From Ensifer aridi (GTDB lineage Bacteria; Pseudomonadota; Alphaproteobacteria; Rhizobiales; Rhizobiaceae): a stretch of 64,000 nt of DNA. A program made the translations under genes and the position numbers. The notes beneath the pieces are model-generated. The model ran no database searches. It worked only from the letters and a program-made list of their open reading frames with translations, and had not been told where the DNA came from. Shown here in pieces: positions 25,241 through 34,626 of the stretch. The stretch is taken from positions 124,001 to 188,000 of the forward strand of contig NZ_LUAV01000038.1 in NCBI RefSeq assembly GCF_002078505.1, in the 5' to 3' direction. Numbering within the stretch: the first letter of the stretch is position 1; each line of letters opens with the position of its first letter.

Positions 25241-26926
25241 TCAGCCGGACGCGGGCGTTCGGCCGCGAACGAATCGCCAAAGGCCGAGCGCGAGGGCGGC
25301 GGCAACACCGATCGCGAGGCCGAGCACGGCACCGCCAATCAAGAGAATTACGGTGCGCGGCGGCCAGCTCCGCGAATTCGGCGGCATGGCGCGCGAGATG
25401 ACACGGATATTGGTCGTATCGATCTGCTGGCGTTCGGTGATCTGCTGCGCCCGCGCCAGGTGCGTTTCGTAGATCGCCGCCTTGGTGCGCGCATCGCGCT
25501 CCAGGTCGCGCAGGTGGACCTGAGCCTCGTTATCGGTGAAGACGTTCGACTTCTCGTCGTCCGCCTTGCCGCGCAACGCGTCGAGCGCCTCCCGCTCCCT
25601 GCCGAAATCGGCTTTCGCACGCTCCAGGATGCGACGGGCCTCCTCCTTGATGGCGGCTTCCAGGGTCGCCCGCTCGGAGCGCGCGGCGACGAGCCGCGGG
25701 TGCCTTTCGCCATAGGTGAGTTGCATCGAGCCTATCTGCTGCTGCAACGCGTTCAACTGCTGGCGCAGGTTCGTCATGTTGGCTGACTCGAAAACCGAGG
25801 CACTCGCGGTCTGGCCCTCAGCGATGGCCGCGCTCATTTGCTTGTAGCGCGTCTCCGCCTGGATGAAGCGCTGCTGGGCGTCGAGAACCTGGGTGTTGAG
25901 CTCGGTCGATAGCTGATTGCTGACAAGTTCGCCATTGGCCGACTGCAGGCCGTTCGCGCGGCGGAAATCCTCCACCTTCTTCTCCGCCTCGGTGACGTTC
26001 TGGCGCAGTTCGGCGAGCCGCGCATTGAGATTCTGCGCCACCCGTCCAGCGCTCTCGGCGGCGGATTGGAAAAGCTCGTCCTCGAAGGCTTCGACGATTG
26101 CGTCCGAGAGGGTTACGGCCTTGGCGGGCGCCTCGCTCCAGACTTTCAGCACAACGACGAACGAGCGTTCCTCGCGGCGAGCCTCGACCCTCTCCAACAA
26201 GGCGCGCATGGCCGCCAGTTCCCTGCTTGCCTTGCCGTCCTGCGCGGCAAACAGTGCCTTCAACCGGTCGAGCGGCGAGGGCTTGACGAATTCGGGATGG
26301 CCCGCGAGCTCAAGCTTGTCGATGACGCGCTGCAGCACGTTGCGCGACGTGAGAATTCTGAGCTTGCTTTCCACCTCCAGCAATTGCGCGTCGCGCTGCG
26401 GATTGGTCGTGAACACGTCGTCGCTGACGACGTTGAGATTGGAAGGGTCGACCACGATATCGGTATAGACGGTGTAGCGCGGCGTCGCGGTCACGGCATA
26501 GGCGAAGGCGGCTGCAACCGAAAGGACGAGTGCCAGGACGATCCAGCGCATCCCGTCACGCAACCAGGCGATGATGTCGTCGACCCCGATGCTGCCCAGC
26601 ATGTGAATGTGCGGGAACAATTCGCCGACGGCAGAAGGCTTCGGCTCGGATTCCTTCGCAACCACGGGCGTATCTACAGCGCGGGCGGAAGTGCTCTCGT
26701 GCCTAACGGTCGGGACGTTTTCGGGAGGAACGACCGGCTGTTCGTCTACGGTGGGGACGAGGTCCAGCAACGAACCTCCGCCCGAACGAAGCCGCTCAAA
26801 GCGTCTCTCAGGGCCTAGTCCCTGTTCCTCGGGCTCGCTCCGCCGATACATCCGTTTTTCCCCACGCATGCTCTCGAAGCCACCGAAGAGCGCTGCCCCT
26901 GCGTAAGCCGCTGCTGGTTCGTACAT
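25241..26926 (-). CDS. Wzz/GumC-type chain-length determinant without kinase domain
   Basis: A 561-residue protein. Residues 1-120 are disordered and charged. A membrane helix lies at about 128-145 (MRWIVLALVLSVAAAFAYAV), followed by the Wzz domain (TPRYTVYTDIVVDPSN). Long periplasmic coiled coils (VAQNLNARLAEL, LRQQLNALQQQ) lead to a second membrane helix at about 528-550 (VILLIGGAVLGLAIGVAAAL). It ends soon after, so the ExoP-type cytoplasmic tyrosine kinase is missing. It controls polymer length and export in Wzx/Wzy systems. Confidence 0.88.
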   Translation of the reverse strand: MYEPAAAYAGAALFGGFESMRGEKRMYRRSEPEEQGLGPERRFERLRSGGGSLLDLVPTVDEQPVVPPENVPTVRHESTSARAVDTPVVAKESEPKPSAVGELFPHIHMLGSIGVDDIIAWLRDGMRWIVLALVLSVAAAFAYAVTATPRYTVYTDIVVDPSNLNVVSDDVFTTNPQRDAQLLEVESKLRILTSRNVLQRVIDKLELAGHPEFVKPSPLDRLKALFAAQDGKASRELAAMRALLERVEARREERSFVVVLKVWSEAPAKAVTLSDAIVEAFEDELFQSAAESAGRVAQNLNARLAELRQNVTEAEKKVEDFRRANGLQSANGELVSNQLSTELNTQVLDAQQRFIQAETRYKQMSAAIAEGQTASASVFESANMTNLRQQLNALQQQIGSMQLTYGERHPRLVAARSERATLEAAIKEEARRILERAKADFGREREALDALRGKADDEKSNVFTDNEAQVHLRDLERDARTKAAIYETHLARAQQITERQQIDTTNIRVISRAMPPNSRSWPPRTVILLIGGAVLGLAIGVAAALALGLWRFVRGRTPASG

Positions 26927-27106
26927 TTAGGCGTTGCAGGGTGAAAATTCCGTTAAGCCGTATGAACTGCCGGTAACCTTTGAAACGGCTTCAGGTCGAG
27001 GTACGGATGGCGACGGTACTTCCTCGTCCTAGGCGGCCATCAAAGCATTCTCGCCCCGCCCTCGTTTCAGTTGGGAACTTCGATCCACTGCCGCAGTTTC
27101 AGATGA

Positions 27107-27760
27107 ATGCCTGATCTGACCACATACGCCGCATTTTTAGGCGCTGTGCTTGCCTATCAACTGTCCGGAGTCGGCCCGGACATGATGCTCGTCATCAGCC
27201 GCGGCATCGGCGAGGGCAGGCATGCCGCGCTCGCGACGGCGTTCGGATGTGTGGCGGCCGGGGTCGTCCAGATACCCCTGCTGGCGATGGGGCTTGCCAC
27301 GGTCGTCGTTTCCTCGCCGCTGCTCTATAAGGCCATGCAATGGATCGGGGCCGTCTATCTGATCTATGTCGGGATACGTTTCCTGGCTGCCGACCAGGAA
27401 ACGGTCCGCGATGTGCAAGATTACGCCGCGTCGACGTCGCTTGCCGGCCCCTTCAGGCAAGGCATGATCTGCAATCTGACGAATCCTGCGGCGCTTTCTT
27501 TCATGCTCGCGATCCTGCCGCAGTTCGTGCAGCCCTCCGCCGGATCGCCCGCGCTGCAATTCTTTATCCTCGGAGGAACAATGAAACTCTCGGGGCTGCT
27601 ACTCCTCAGCGCGGTAGCTCTGACCTCAGGGGCGTTCAGCGGCTGGCTGTCGCGCAACACGGCCTTCGTGCTCTGGCAGCAGCGTGTAGCAGGCAGCATT
27701 ATGATCGTGTTGGGCATACGATTGCTGCTTTCTCCTGCCGCGCCTTCCCTTCACCGCTGA
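27107..27760 (+). CDS. LysE/RhtB family translocator
   Basis: A 217-residue inner-membrane protein with six hydrophobic segments. The conserved start GVLAYQLSGVGPDMMLVISRG-like region and GAVYLIYVGIRFL are typical of LysE/RhtB exporters of amino acids. It is transcribed opposite to its neighbours and converges on a GNAT gene. Its link to the polysaccharide locus is not obvious. Confidence 0.88.
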   Translation: MPDLTTYAAFLGAVLAYQLSGVGPDMMLVISRGIGEGRHAALATAFGCVAAGVVQIPLLAMGLATVVVSSPLLYKAMQWIGAVYLIYVGIRFLAADQETVRDVQDYAASTSLAGPFRQGMICNLTNPAALSFMLAILPQFVQPSAGSPALQFFILGGTMKLSGLLLLSAVALTSGAFSGWLSRNTAFVLWQQRVAGSIMIVLGIRLLLSPAAPSLHR

Positions 27761-27802
27761 ACCGCGCCGGCCAAGTTCCAGCGGCAGGAGAACCAACCGG
27801 AC

Positions 27803-28951
27803 TTAAAAGTCCGTCAGCAGCCTGCTCCAGCTCTCCGATGCGAGCCCGCCGATATAGACCTCGTTGCGCTCGGCCGCCTCTTTGAGGTCGGCATGGCGGG
27901 TGACGAGGCAGAAATAGCCACGGTGGCGAAAGGAAAGCCATCGCTGGCGCGATATTGCGTTCATTAAGAAGGGCTGCGCCATCCCGACGGCGGCGGCGTA
28001 GCCCTCCGCGTCGAGCCTTGCGAACATGGCGGCAGTCACGTCGAACTCGCGGCCCTCCTCGCTGAGCACGTTGAGCACGGTTGCCATATCGTTTGCGTTG
28101 CCGAAGAAGAGGAACGCGCCGATCGTGCGGCCGTCCTCGCCGAGGACTTTCCTGCATTGCAGGGTCCCGAGGCTCCTGTTCATTGCGGCAACGCCGACGA
28201 ACCAATCGAATTCCACTTGAGACCAGACCGGACGGAGCGCGAACCGCTCCAGCATCGGCCCTGCGCATTCGAGGAACTCGTCGAGCGTCGCCGTCTTGGT
28301 GAGGCAGGCGGCTTGAGCGGCCGGCCGCATCGAAGACCTCATCCGGCGGAGCACGCGATCGACGATGCCGAGAGTGCCGGTGAGAATGCGTGAGCCCATG
28401 ACGGGGAAGTGACGACTGGCGAGAAGCGCCATCGCCTTGAGCGGCCAAAATGTGCGCTGCCATTCGAGGCTCTGGATCGGCAGCACAATACCGCCGGCCG
28501 CCGCCCAATGATCGGCACTCACCGGCGAGGCATTGTCCGAGAAGCACAGGTCCTGGCGGACCGCGCGCATGCTGCGGGCGAGGCGCGCGGCCCCGGCGGC
28601 ACCTGCCTTGCCGTCCGCCATGAAGGCGCAAAGAAGCCGCGCCGTGATCGGCCGACCATGGGCCGTAAACGCCATCGGCACCGAAAGTATGGCGCTGTCT
28701 ATGCTCCCGGCGGCGCTCTCATGCACGACGCTGCCGACTTCCGGAGCGTAGGCGGGGCTGCCGAAGAAGACCGTTTGGAGATAGCTGGCCAGGTCGTCGC
28801 CGGGCTCGCTGTCATTCTTGCGGAAAACCCTGTTGAACAACCGCCCAACCGCAGGGATATCGTCTGGCGTCATGGCGCGCATGCCGCCGCGCCGGCCCTC
28901 AGCGGCCGCCATCCCCGAGGACGCTCGGATTTCCTGGGCCCGAGCCGTCAT
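27803..28951 (-). CDS. GNAT-like acyltransferase, paralogue 1
   Basis: A 382-residue protein with GNAT-like ends: an N-terminal MTPDDIPAVGRLFNRVFR and a C-terminal GGLASESWSRLL. A second copy with the same architecture lies at 31194-32306 (AAEDIPAVAGLFQKIFR, NGLAGEHWSRLI). The ATG at 28951 overlaps the flippase stop (ATGA). Substrate is unknown. The context suggests acylation of a sugar residue or of a protein of the export machinery. Confidence 0.7.
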   Translation of the reverse strand: MTARAQEIRASSGMAAAEGRRGGMRAMTPDDIPAVGRLFNRVFRKNDSEPGDDLASYLQTVFFGSPAYAPEVGSVVHESAAGSIDSAILSVPMAFTAHGRPITARLLCAFMADGKAGAAGAARLARSMRAVRQDLCFSDNASPVSADHWAAAGGIVLPIQSLEWQRTFWPLKAMALLASRHFPVMGSRILTGTLGIVDRVLRRMRSSMRPAAQAACLTKTATLDEFLECAGPMLERFALRPVWSQVEFDWFVGVAAMNRSLGTLQCRKVLGEDGRTIGAFLFFGNANDMATVLNVLSEEGREFDVTAAMFARLDAEGYAAAVGMAQPFLMNAISRQRWLSFRHRGYFCLVTRHADLKEAAERNEVYIGGLASESWSRLLTDF

Positions 28952-30258
28952 GCGCGCCCCGCCTCGGACGTCAGGGCAGCCTGTTCCCGATCGCGCCGCA
29001 CGAAGTGCAGGAAGACACTCCACGTTGCGATTACCATCGCGACTTCGATCACGTAGAAGGAGACGAAAGTACCGGCCGGCGGCGCATACCAACTCGCCCA
29101 AGCGGCAAGCCCCGCCCCGGCAATGCTGCCGAGACCTATGACGGTCGCGCGCGCGGCGTGATAGCCGGAGGCACCGAGCGCCTCCGCGGCCACCGACCAG
29201 GCGGCGAGAGGCACGACCGCCCAACAAAGGCTTCTGGCGAAGCCGACGAGGGAGACGTAGTCCTTGCCGAAGAGATGGGGGAGCACGGGCGCCAGGGCGA
29301 AGACCGTGACGGCTGCGGCGAGGCTGATGAGGGTCGCGGCGGCGAGCACCCGGCGCACGCGCTGAAACGCATGATGCAGCCCCGCGGCCGTCGCACGAGC
29401 GGAACCCGGATAGATGAGACGGTTGAGCGCGTCGACGGAAAGATAGCTGCTCTCCAATATGCGGCGGGCGACGCTGTAGCTCGAGACGATCTCGGCCGTG
29501 GTGACGAGGCTCAGGACAAGCAAGTCGGCATTCTGGCGGAGCGCGCGCAGGATGAAGGGAATGCTGAAATAGAGCCCCTGCGGCAGCTCTTCGCGCACGA
29601 TCGAATAGTGTGGCTTGCCAAGTCCTCTGATCGCCCGCATGCAGGCGAGCGCCACGAGCACATGGCAGACGAACTGCCACACCGCCCAGGACTCTACGGT
29701 GGAAACGCTGAAGGCGATGCAGGCGAGCGCCGCCGCAACCGTCCGCGCCACGGCAAAGCCGACGACGACCTTGTTTGCGGAGGCAAAATCGCTGTGGGCG
29801 ATGAATATCTGCTCCGTCAGCACGATGATCCGGACCAGAAGGATATTGGTGATCAGCATCAGCGCGATTGCCGCAAAGTTCTTCACCGGATCTGCGGAAA
29901 GCGTGAAAAAGAACGGCAGGGCAACCACCCCGAGGAGGAGCAGCGCCACACCGCTTGCGGTCGTCAGGATGATGTTGTGGCCGAGCATTTGCGGATACAT
30001 GGCGCGGTCGCGGGCAACGCGGCGGACGAGGCACTCCATGGCGCCGAGCCCACAGAGATGGACGGCGATGTTGGCAAGCGCCGTGATGGCGACGAAGACG
30101 CTGAACTCGTGAACGCCGAGCCAGCGGGCGAGAATCGCGAAGGTGACAAGCTGCGCCGCAGAGCCGAGGACGAGACTGCCGCCGGAGGCGATGTAGGACA
30201 CGACCATCGGCAGCAATGGTCTGTACCCACGCGGTTCCGTCACACCTTCCGAAGCCAT
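28948..30258 (-). CDS. Wzx-like flippase (MOP superfamily)
   Basis: A 436-residue protein with about twelve hydrophobic segments. The start LPMVVSYIASGGSLVLGSAAQ leads into FAILARWLGVHEFSVFVAITALANI, the usual beginning of MOP/PST polysaccharide flippases. It would move undecaprenyl-linked repeat units across the inner membrane. The ATG at 30258 is chosen because the upstream extension to 30369 is Arg-rich and unconserved. It is coupled to the downstream GNAT gene. Confidence 0.88.
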   Translation of the reverse strand: MASEGVTEPRGYRPLLPMVVSYIASGGSLVLGSAAQLVTFAILARWLGVHEFSVFVAITALANIAVHLCGLGAMECLVRRVARDRAMYPQMLGHNIILTTASGVALLLLGVVALPFFFTLSADPVKNFAAIALMLITNILLVRIIVLTEQIFIAHSDFASANKVVVGFAVARTVAAALACIAFSVSTVESWAVWQFVCHVLVALACMRAIRGLGKPHYSIVREELPQGLYFSIPFILRALRQNADLLVLSLVTTAEIVSSYSVARRILESSYLSVDALNRLIYPGSARATAAGLHHAFQRVRRVLAAATLISLAAAVTVFALAPVLPHLFGKDYVSLVGFARSLCWAVVPLAAWSVAAEALGASGYHAARATVIGLGSIAGAGLAAWASWYAPPAGTFVSFYVIEVAMVIATWSVFLHFVRRDREQAALTSEAGRA

Positions 30259-30414
30259 CCGATCCGCCTTGACAAGTCGACCAGCTCGGCACGAGCCCCG
30301 CGCGTTTTCCCGCCGGCCGGCCGATTGCGCGCGCAAACTAGCACGCAGAAATGATCGCGCGGTTAACATACGCGTATCGCTTGCATTTCAGCTTCCGTTT
30401 ACCTGGATGCGCTA

Positions 30415-31197
30415 GTGTCCGCCGCGACCGACAACCATCCGACAATCGGAGGAGCATTCGTGCTGCAGGGCGACAATCATCTCGACGGCCACGCTGCCGA
30501 CGCGCCGCGGCTCGTCCGCTTCATGGGCATCGAACTCGAGCTTGCGCCCGACGTGCTCGTGCCGAGGGAAGAGACGGAACTCCTCGGCCGCAGCGCCGCT
30601 GGAATCCTCGCCGATCGCGCCCGGGCTTCCACGGTGATCGACATGTGCTGCGGCTCCGGCAACCTTGCGCTGGGGATCGCCGCCGAAATCCCGCTCGCCC
30701 GGGTATGGGGTGCCGATCTGACCGACAGCACGGTCGCGCTCGCCCGCCGCAACCTCGAGCGCCTCGGGCTTGGCGAGCGGGTCGTCATCCGGCAGGGAGA
30801 TCTCTTCGGGGCGCTGCAGGGGGACCGCCTCGAGGGCACGGTCGACATGATCGTGTGCAACCCGCCCTATATCTCGACATCCCGCCTCGAAGGCGACAGC
30901 GCCCATCTTCTCGCAAGCGAGCCGCGGGAAGCCTTTGACGGCGGCCCCTATGGCATATCCATCCATCAGCGGCTGATCCGCGATGCGGTCGCCTTCCTCA
31001 AGCCAGGCGGATGGCTGCTCTTCGAATTCGGAGAGGGACAGGACCGCCAGGCCGCAGCGCTTCTCGCCCGCACGAAGGCCTACGAGCCCGTGACCTTTGC
31101 CGAGGATGCGACCGGCAAGCCGCGCGTCGCGCTGACGCGGAAACTCGCCGGCGAGGCGTGTATCACCGCGTCGGGAGACAAAGGGCCAGACCGATGA
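30415..31197 (+). CDS. class I SAM methyltransferase, PrmC/HemK-like
   Basis: A 260-residue protein. VLVPREETELLGR and VIDMCCGSGNLALGIA (SAM binding) and VCNPPYIS (the NPPY motif of amino-group methyltransferases) are in the PrmC order. The last 50 residues differ from housekeeping PrmC, and it sits in a polysaccharide locus, so a role in modifying an amino sugar or a peptide is possible. The start is a GTG at 30415 with only a weak GGA upstream. Its stop overlaps the ATG of a GNAT gene. Confidence 0.8.
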   Translation: MSAATDNHPTIGGAFVLQGDNHLDGHAADAPRLVRFMGIELELAPDVLVPREETELLGRSAAGILADRARASTVIDMCCGSGNLALGIAAEIPLARVWGADLTDSTVALARRNLERLGLGERVVIRQGDLFGALQGDRLEGTVDMIVCNPPYISTSRLEGDSAHLLASEPREAFDGGPYGISIHQRLIRDAVAFLKPGGWLLFEFGEGQDRQAAALLARTKAYEPVTFAEDATGKPRVALTRKLAGEACITASGDKGPDR

Positions 31198-32306
31198 GCG
31201 ACATCCGTCCGCTCGCGGCGGAGGACATCCCGGCCGTTGCCGGTCTCTTCCAGAAGATCTTCCGCAACAGCGACCGGACGCCGCCGGCGCTCGTCGATTA
31301 CCTGCGCCACCTCTACCTGGAAGCGCCCGGCTGCGACCCGGAGATCAGCCCGCTCGTGCATGTCAACGACCGCGGTCGCATTTCGGGCTTCGTCGGCGTC
31401 AACGCGCTGCCGATGACGTACAAGGGCAGGCCTCTGCGGGCGGCCATCTGCGGCTCGCTGATGGTCGAGGGACGCGAGAGCGACCCGATGGCCGGTGCGC
31501 GGCTCTTGAAAGCCTTTCTGGCCGGTCCGCAGGATCTCTCCTTCAGCGAAACGGCGAGCGAGGTCTCCACGCAAATGTGGACGAGGCTGCGCGGCATCGT
31601 GTTGCCGCAATACAGTCTCGATTGGGTCCGGGTCATTCGGCCCGCATCCTTTGCGCTCGATCTCGTTGCAAGCCGGCTTGGCCCGACGCGGGCATTGAGC
31701 CCGCTCGCGCGCGCATTCGATCGCCGCTACCGCAGCAAAATGGGCCGCGGCGAATTGCGCTGGTCGGGTGTCCCCGAAGCAGCCGGCACGTCAGGGCCGT
31801 TGCAGGTCGTCGACATCGACCGGTTTGATTTCGCCGCGCTTTTTGCGCCGCTGACGAGACAGTTTGCCGTGCAGCCGGCCTGGGCCGAGGGCCAGCTCGA
31901 CCATATTCTTGAGGACGCGGAAAAGAAGCCCGTCTACGGTGAGGCGGTTTTTGCGGCGGTGAAGACGCGCAGCGGCGCGCCGGTCGGGGCCTTCTTTTAT
32001 CACATTCGGCCCGGCGGCATTGCGCGGGTGCTCCAACTCCTTGCGCTGCCGGGCCAATCCGGAGCGATCGTCGACTGCCTCATTGATCACGCCGCCGCTC
32101 GCGGTGCTGCGGCTTTGCGCGGCCGAACGCAGCCGGCACTGCTGGAAGCCATGATGGGCCGCCGCATCGGCTTCATCCACGCCGCCTCCACCGTCGTTCA
32201 CGCCCGCGGCGAGGAACTTGTCGAGGCCTTCCGTCACTCGCAGGGTTTCATCAACGGGCTGGCGGGCGAACATTGGAGCCGCCTCATCGGCGGCAGCTTC
32301 GAATAG
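31194..32306 (+). CDS. GNAT-like acyltransferase, paralogue 2
   Basis: A 370-residue paralogue of the 27803-28951 product, with the same N-terminal DIPAVAGLFQKIFRN and C-terminal GEHWSRL and a similar middle (LSFSETASEVS against LCFSDNASPVS; RGIVLPQYSLDW against GGIVLPIQSLEW). The ATG at 31194 overlaps the methyltransferase stop (ATGA), so the two are made together. Substrate is unknown. Confidence 0.72.
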   Translation: MSDIRPLAAEDIPAVAGLFQKIFRNSDRTPPALVDYLRHLYLEAPGCDPEISPLVHVNDRGRISGFVGVNALPMTYKGRPLRAAICGSLMVEGRESDPMAGARLLKAFLAGPQDLSFSETASEVSTQMWTRLRGIVLPQYSLDWVRVIRPASFALDLVASRLGPTRALSPLARAFDRRYRSKMGRGELRWSGVPEAAGTSGPLQVVDIDRFDFAALFAPLTRQFAVQPAWAEGQLDHILEDAEKKPVYGEAVFAAVKTRSGAPVGAFFYHIRPGGIARVLQLLALPGQSGAIVDCLIDHAAARGAAALRGRTQPALLEAMMGRRIGFIHAASTVVHARGEELVEAFRHSQGFINGLAGEHWSRLIGGSFE

Positions 32307-32355
32307 ACCCTATGATGCGCCCCTCAGGGTTTCGGGTTCACCACAGCGTCGCGGC

Positions 32356-33012
32356 TCAGTTCACAATGTCCTCATCGGACGTCGTTTGCAGGTAAGCCCG
32401 AACCTGATCAATCTTACCGACGGCGGGCCCGACGCCGAGCGTTTCTTTGACATCCGCCAGGGTGTCGTCCGTCACTTCGTCGTCATTGGTAAAGCTCGCG
32501 ATCGCATCGCGCAGTGCTTCGTCGCTCAACGCCGGATCGGTCGGAATAGCGTCCGGACCGTTTTCCGCCTCGAAGGTCGCATAGGCCATCACATAGGCGG
32601 AGATTGCCGCCATGCGCGGGTCGTTCGAATTTATGTAAGCGTGAAAGTTTCTGCCGAGCGAGCGCAGCTTTGCAGATTCTGCTGCAGCGCTCTTGGGCTT
32701 CGGCGTCGGCACAGCGGTTGCTGTCTTCACTTTCGCCGACTTGCTAGACTTTCTGCCCTGCGTGGCGTGCCCGCCGTGAAAGCGCGGCGCGCCTGCACGT
32801 GAACCGCCCGATTTTCCCGTTTCGGATCGCGCTTTGCTGTGGCCATTGCCGTGGCCCCCTCCGCCCCCACCGGAGCCACCTCCACCGTTACCACCGCCGT
32901 TGCCGCCCTTCGCAAAGGCGACGTCCGAAAGCGCGGGCGCAATGCTTGCGAGCGGTGCACCGGCGAGAGCCAATGCCAAGAGACCCCGACCGATAATCCT
33001 GGAAATAGGCAT
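32356..33012 (-). CDS. secreted Gly-rich protein
   Basis: A 218-residue protein with a Sec signal peptide (ISRIIGRGLLALALAGAPLA, cleavage near residue 34). A Gly/Asn tract (GGNGGGNGGGGSGGGGGG) and a basic Ser/Lys region follow, then a helical C-terminal domain beginning KLRSLGRNFHAYINSNDPRM. AGGAGG lies 5 nt before the ATG at 33012; a GTG 6 nt earlier overlaps that site and is rejected. Function is unknown. The layout suggests a cell-surface or extracellular matrix protein. Confidence 0.75.
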   Translation of the reverse strand: MPISRIIGRGLLALALAGAPLASIAPALSDVAFAKGGNGGGNGGGGSGGGGGGHGNGHSKARSETGKSGGSRAGAPRFHGGHATQGRKSSKSAKVKTATAVPTPKPKSAAAESAKLRSLGRNFHAYINSNDPRMAAISAYVMAYATFEAENGPDAIPTDPALSDEALRDAIASFTNDDEVTDDTLADVKETLGVGPAVGKIDQVRAYLQTTSDEDIVN

Positions 33013-33469
33013 GAACACCTCCTGTCGAATCTTCGCGGCCGTTCTCGCCGGCCTGAAATTTCCTGCTCTGGCCTAGGTAGTGCAGCGATAGCGTGCGGCC
33101 GAGGCGGTTTCCACCGTCCTCGGACCAATGCGCCGACTGATCGGACTTAGGTCTGATCGAGCGGCCCTCGAAGGTCCGAAAACGCGTCGCGACGAAGGGC
33201 TCAACGAGTTGAAAACATGCGGCGTTCGGCTGTTAATTCGGCGAAATACGGTGAGTTAGTTTCTTTGTTTCAACGCTGGCGAGCGTCAGTAGATCACGGC
33301 CGAGCTGGAGCGGACCGTCGCAGCACCAGGACGAAGAGGCTGCATTCGATGCGCTGATCGGCACCGAGCCGCCTCGGCTCGGCTGGTGGCCGCGCATCGG
33401 CAAACTCGCGTTCGATTAGATGCGTCGACGCAAGAGCCTTGCCGATAAGCTGGTGTACGAGTGAGGTGT
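33013..33469. other. non-coding gap with possible gene remnant
   Basis: About 460 bp without a convincing gene. On the plus strand, 33206-33400 has short frames such as GELVSLFQRWRASVDHG and, in another frame, EEAAFDALIGTEPPRLGWWP ending at the TAG near 33417. They read like a decayed or frameshifted gene, but I cannot name a family. The first part must hold the promoter of the Gly-rich protein gene. Confidence 0.35.
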
Positions 33470-34546
33470 TCAGTCGATCGTATGCCCTGCGGCGGTAGCC
33501 GAGTACGGGTGAACGGTCGCATCGGCGGCATCGCGAAATGAGACGAGTTTCTGACGCCTGTCGTCCCAAAGGACGAGCCTGACGCATTGCAGGCTTTCCC
33601 AGAGAGTGATGCGGCCGATCGAAGCGAGCTGTGGGTGGTCGCGCAGAACTTCCACCAATCTGTAATAGGGAATCCTGCTCGACAGGTGATGCACGTGATG
33701 AATGCCGATATTACCCGTCAGCCATCGCAGCACGAGCGGCAGGTCATAGTGGGATGCACCATGGAGGGCTGCCCGGGGAAAGTGCCAATCCTCGTCGGCC
33801 GACCAGTGCGTTTCTTCAAACTGGTGCTGCACATAAAAGAGCCAGATGCCGGCGGCGCCCGACAGGAGCACGATCGGCAGGTGGATCAAGAGAAAAGGCA
33901 CGACTCCGATCGCCCAAGCCACCACGCCGGCGCACGTCATGATCGCAACGTTCGTGGCCATGGTGGAGACCCAGGGCAGTGCACCGCCGTTCATCATCCC
34001 GAACGGCAGGCGCTGCTTCAAGAGAAAGAGCCACGCGGGGCCGATGCCGAACATCACCAGGGGGTGCCGATAGAGACGGTAGCCGAGGCGCTTCATGGGA
34101 GAAAGTGAACGGTATTCTGAAACCGTGAGCGTGGTGATATCGCCGACACCCCGCTCGTCCAGATTGCCGGCCGAGGCGTGATGAGCGGCGTGCGCCCGGC
34201 GCCAGTAATCGTAAGGTGTCAGGGTGAGCACGCCGATGGCACGTCCTGTCCAATCGTCGAGGCGGCGGCGAGCGAAGAACGAGCCGTGGCCGCAATCGTG
34301 CTGGATCATGAAAAGCCTGAGGAGGAAGGCTGCGGCCGGAAAGATGGCGATCAGCCCATACCAAAACCCGTTAGCGAGGGAAAAATGGGCGCCGGCCCAG
34401 AAGCCGGCGAAGGGGATGAAGGTGACAAGAAGTTCCAAGGCGCTGCGCCCCATGCGGGGCTGACGGTATTTCGCCAGGGTCTTCAACCATGCTCCGGCAT
34501 CATCTTCAGCAAGCGATGCCGGCGTGCAGACATGTGCATTCATCAA
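33470..34546 (-). CDS. membrane fatty-acid desaturase
   Basis: A 358-residue integral membrane di-iron enzyme. The three His boxes are HDCGH (83-87), HAAHH (119-123) and HHVHH (near 296-300). Hydrophobic pairs lie before the first box, between the second and third, and around VVPFLLIHLPIVLLSGAAG. Family members introduce a double bond into acyl lipids (omega-6/delta-12 type). The position near the cold-shock gene fits membrane adaptation, though no shared control is seen. Confidence 0.88.
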   Translation of the reverse strand: MMNAHVCTPASLAEDDAGAWLKTLAKYRQPRMGRSALELLVTFIPFAGFWAGAHFSLANGFWYGLIAIFPAAAFLLRLFMIQHDCGHGSFFARRRLDDWTGRAIGVLTLTPYDYWRRAHAAHHASAGNLDERGVGDITTLTVSEYRSLSPMKRLGYRLYRHPLVMFGIGPAWLFLLKQRLPFGMMNGGALPWVSTMATNVAIMTCAGVVAWAIGVVPFLLIHLPIVLLSGAAGIWLFYVQHQFEETHWSADEDWHFPRAALHGASHYDLPLVLRWLTGNIGIHHVHHLSSRIPYYRLVEVLRDHPQLASIGRITLWESLQCVRLVLWDDRRQKLVSFRDAADATVHPYSATAAGHTID

Positions 34547-34626
34547 AACTGGTCCGTATTTCGTCGCCTCGCAAAATATTTGCCAGGCCCGTGGCTGCTG
34601 AGTATCAGGCGCAATGATTGAAGGTG

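Noticed and set aside
27074..27098. GGAAC-N18-TT before the LysE gene
   Set aside because: The TT ends only about 9 nt before the start codon, which would leave almost no leader; likely a chance match.
29005..30354. 449-aa plus-strand open frame
   Set aside because: It is antisense to the flippase and is rich in Arg, Gly, Asp without membrane or domain features.
33294..33587. 97-aa minus-strand frame beyond the desaturase
   Set aside because: It is partly a shadow of the desaturase and has no ribosome-binding site or motif.
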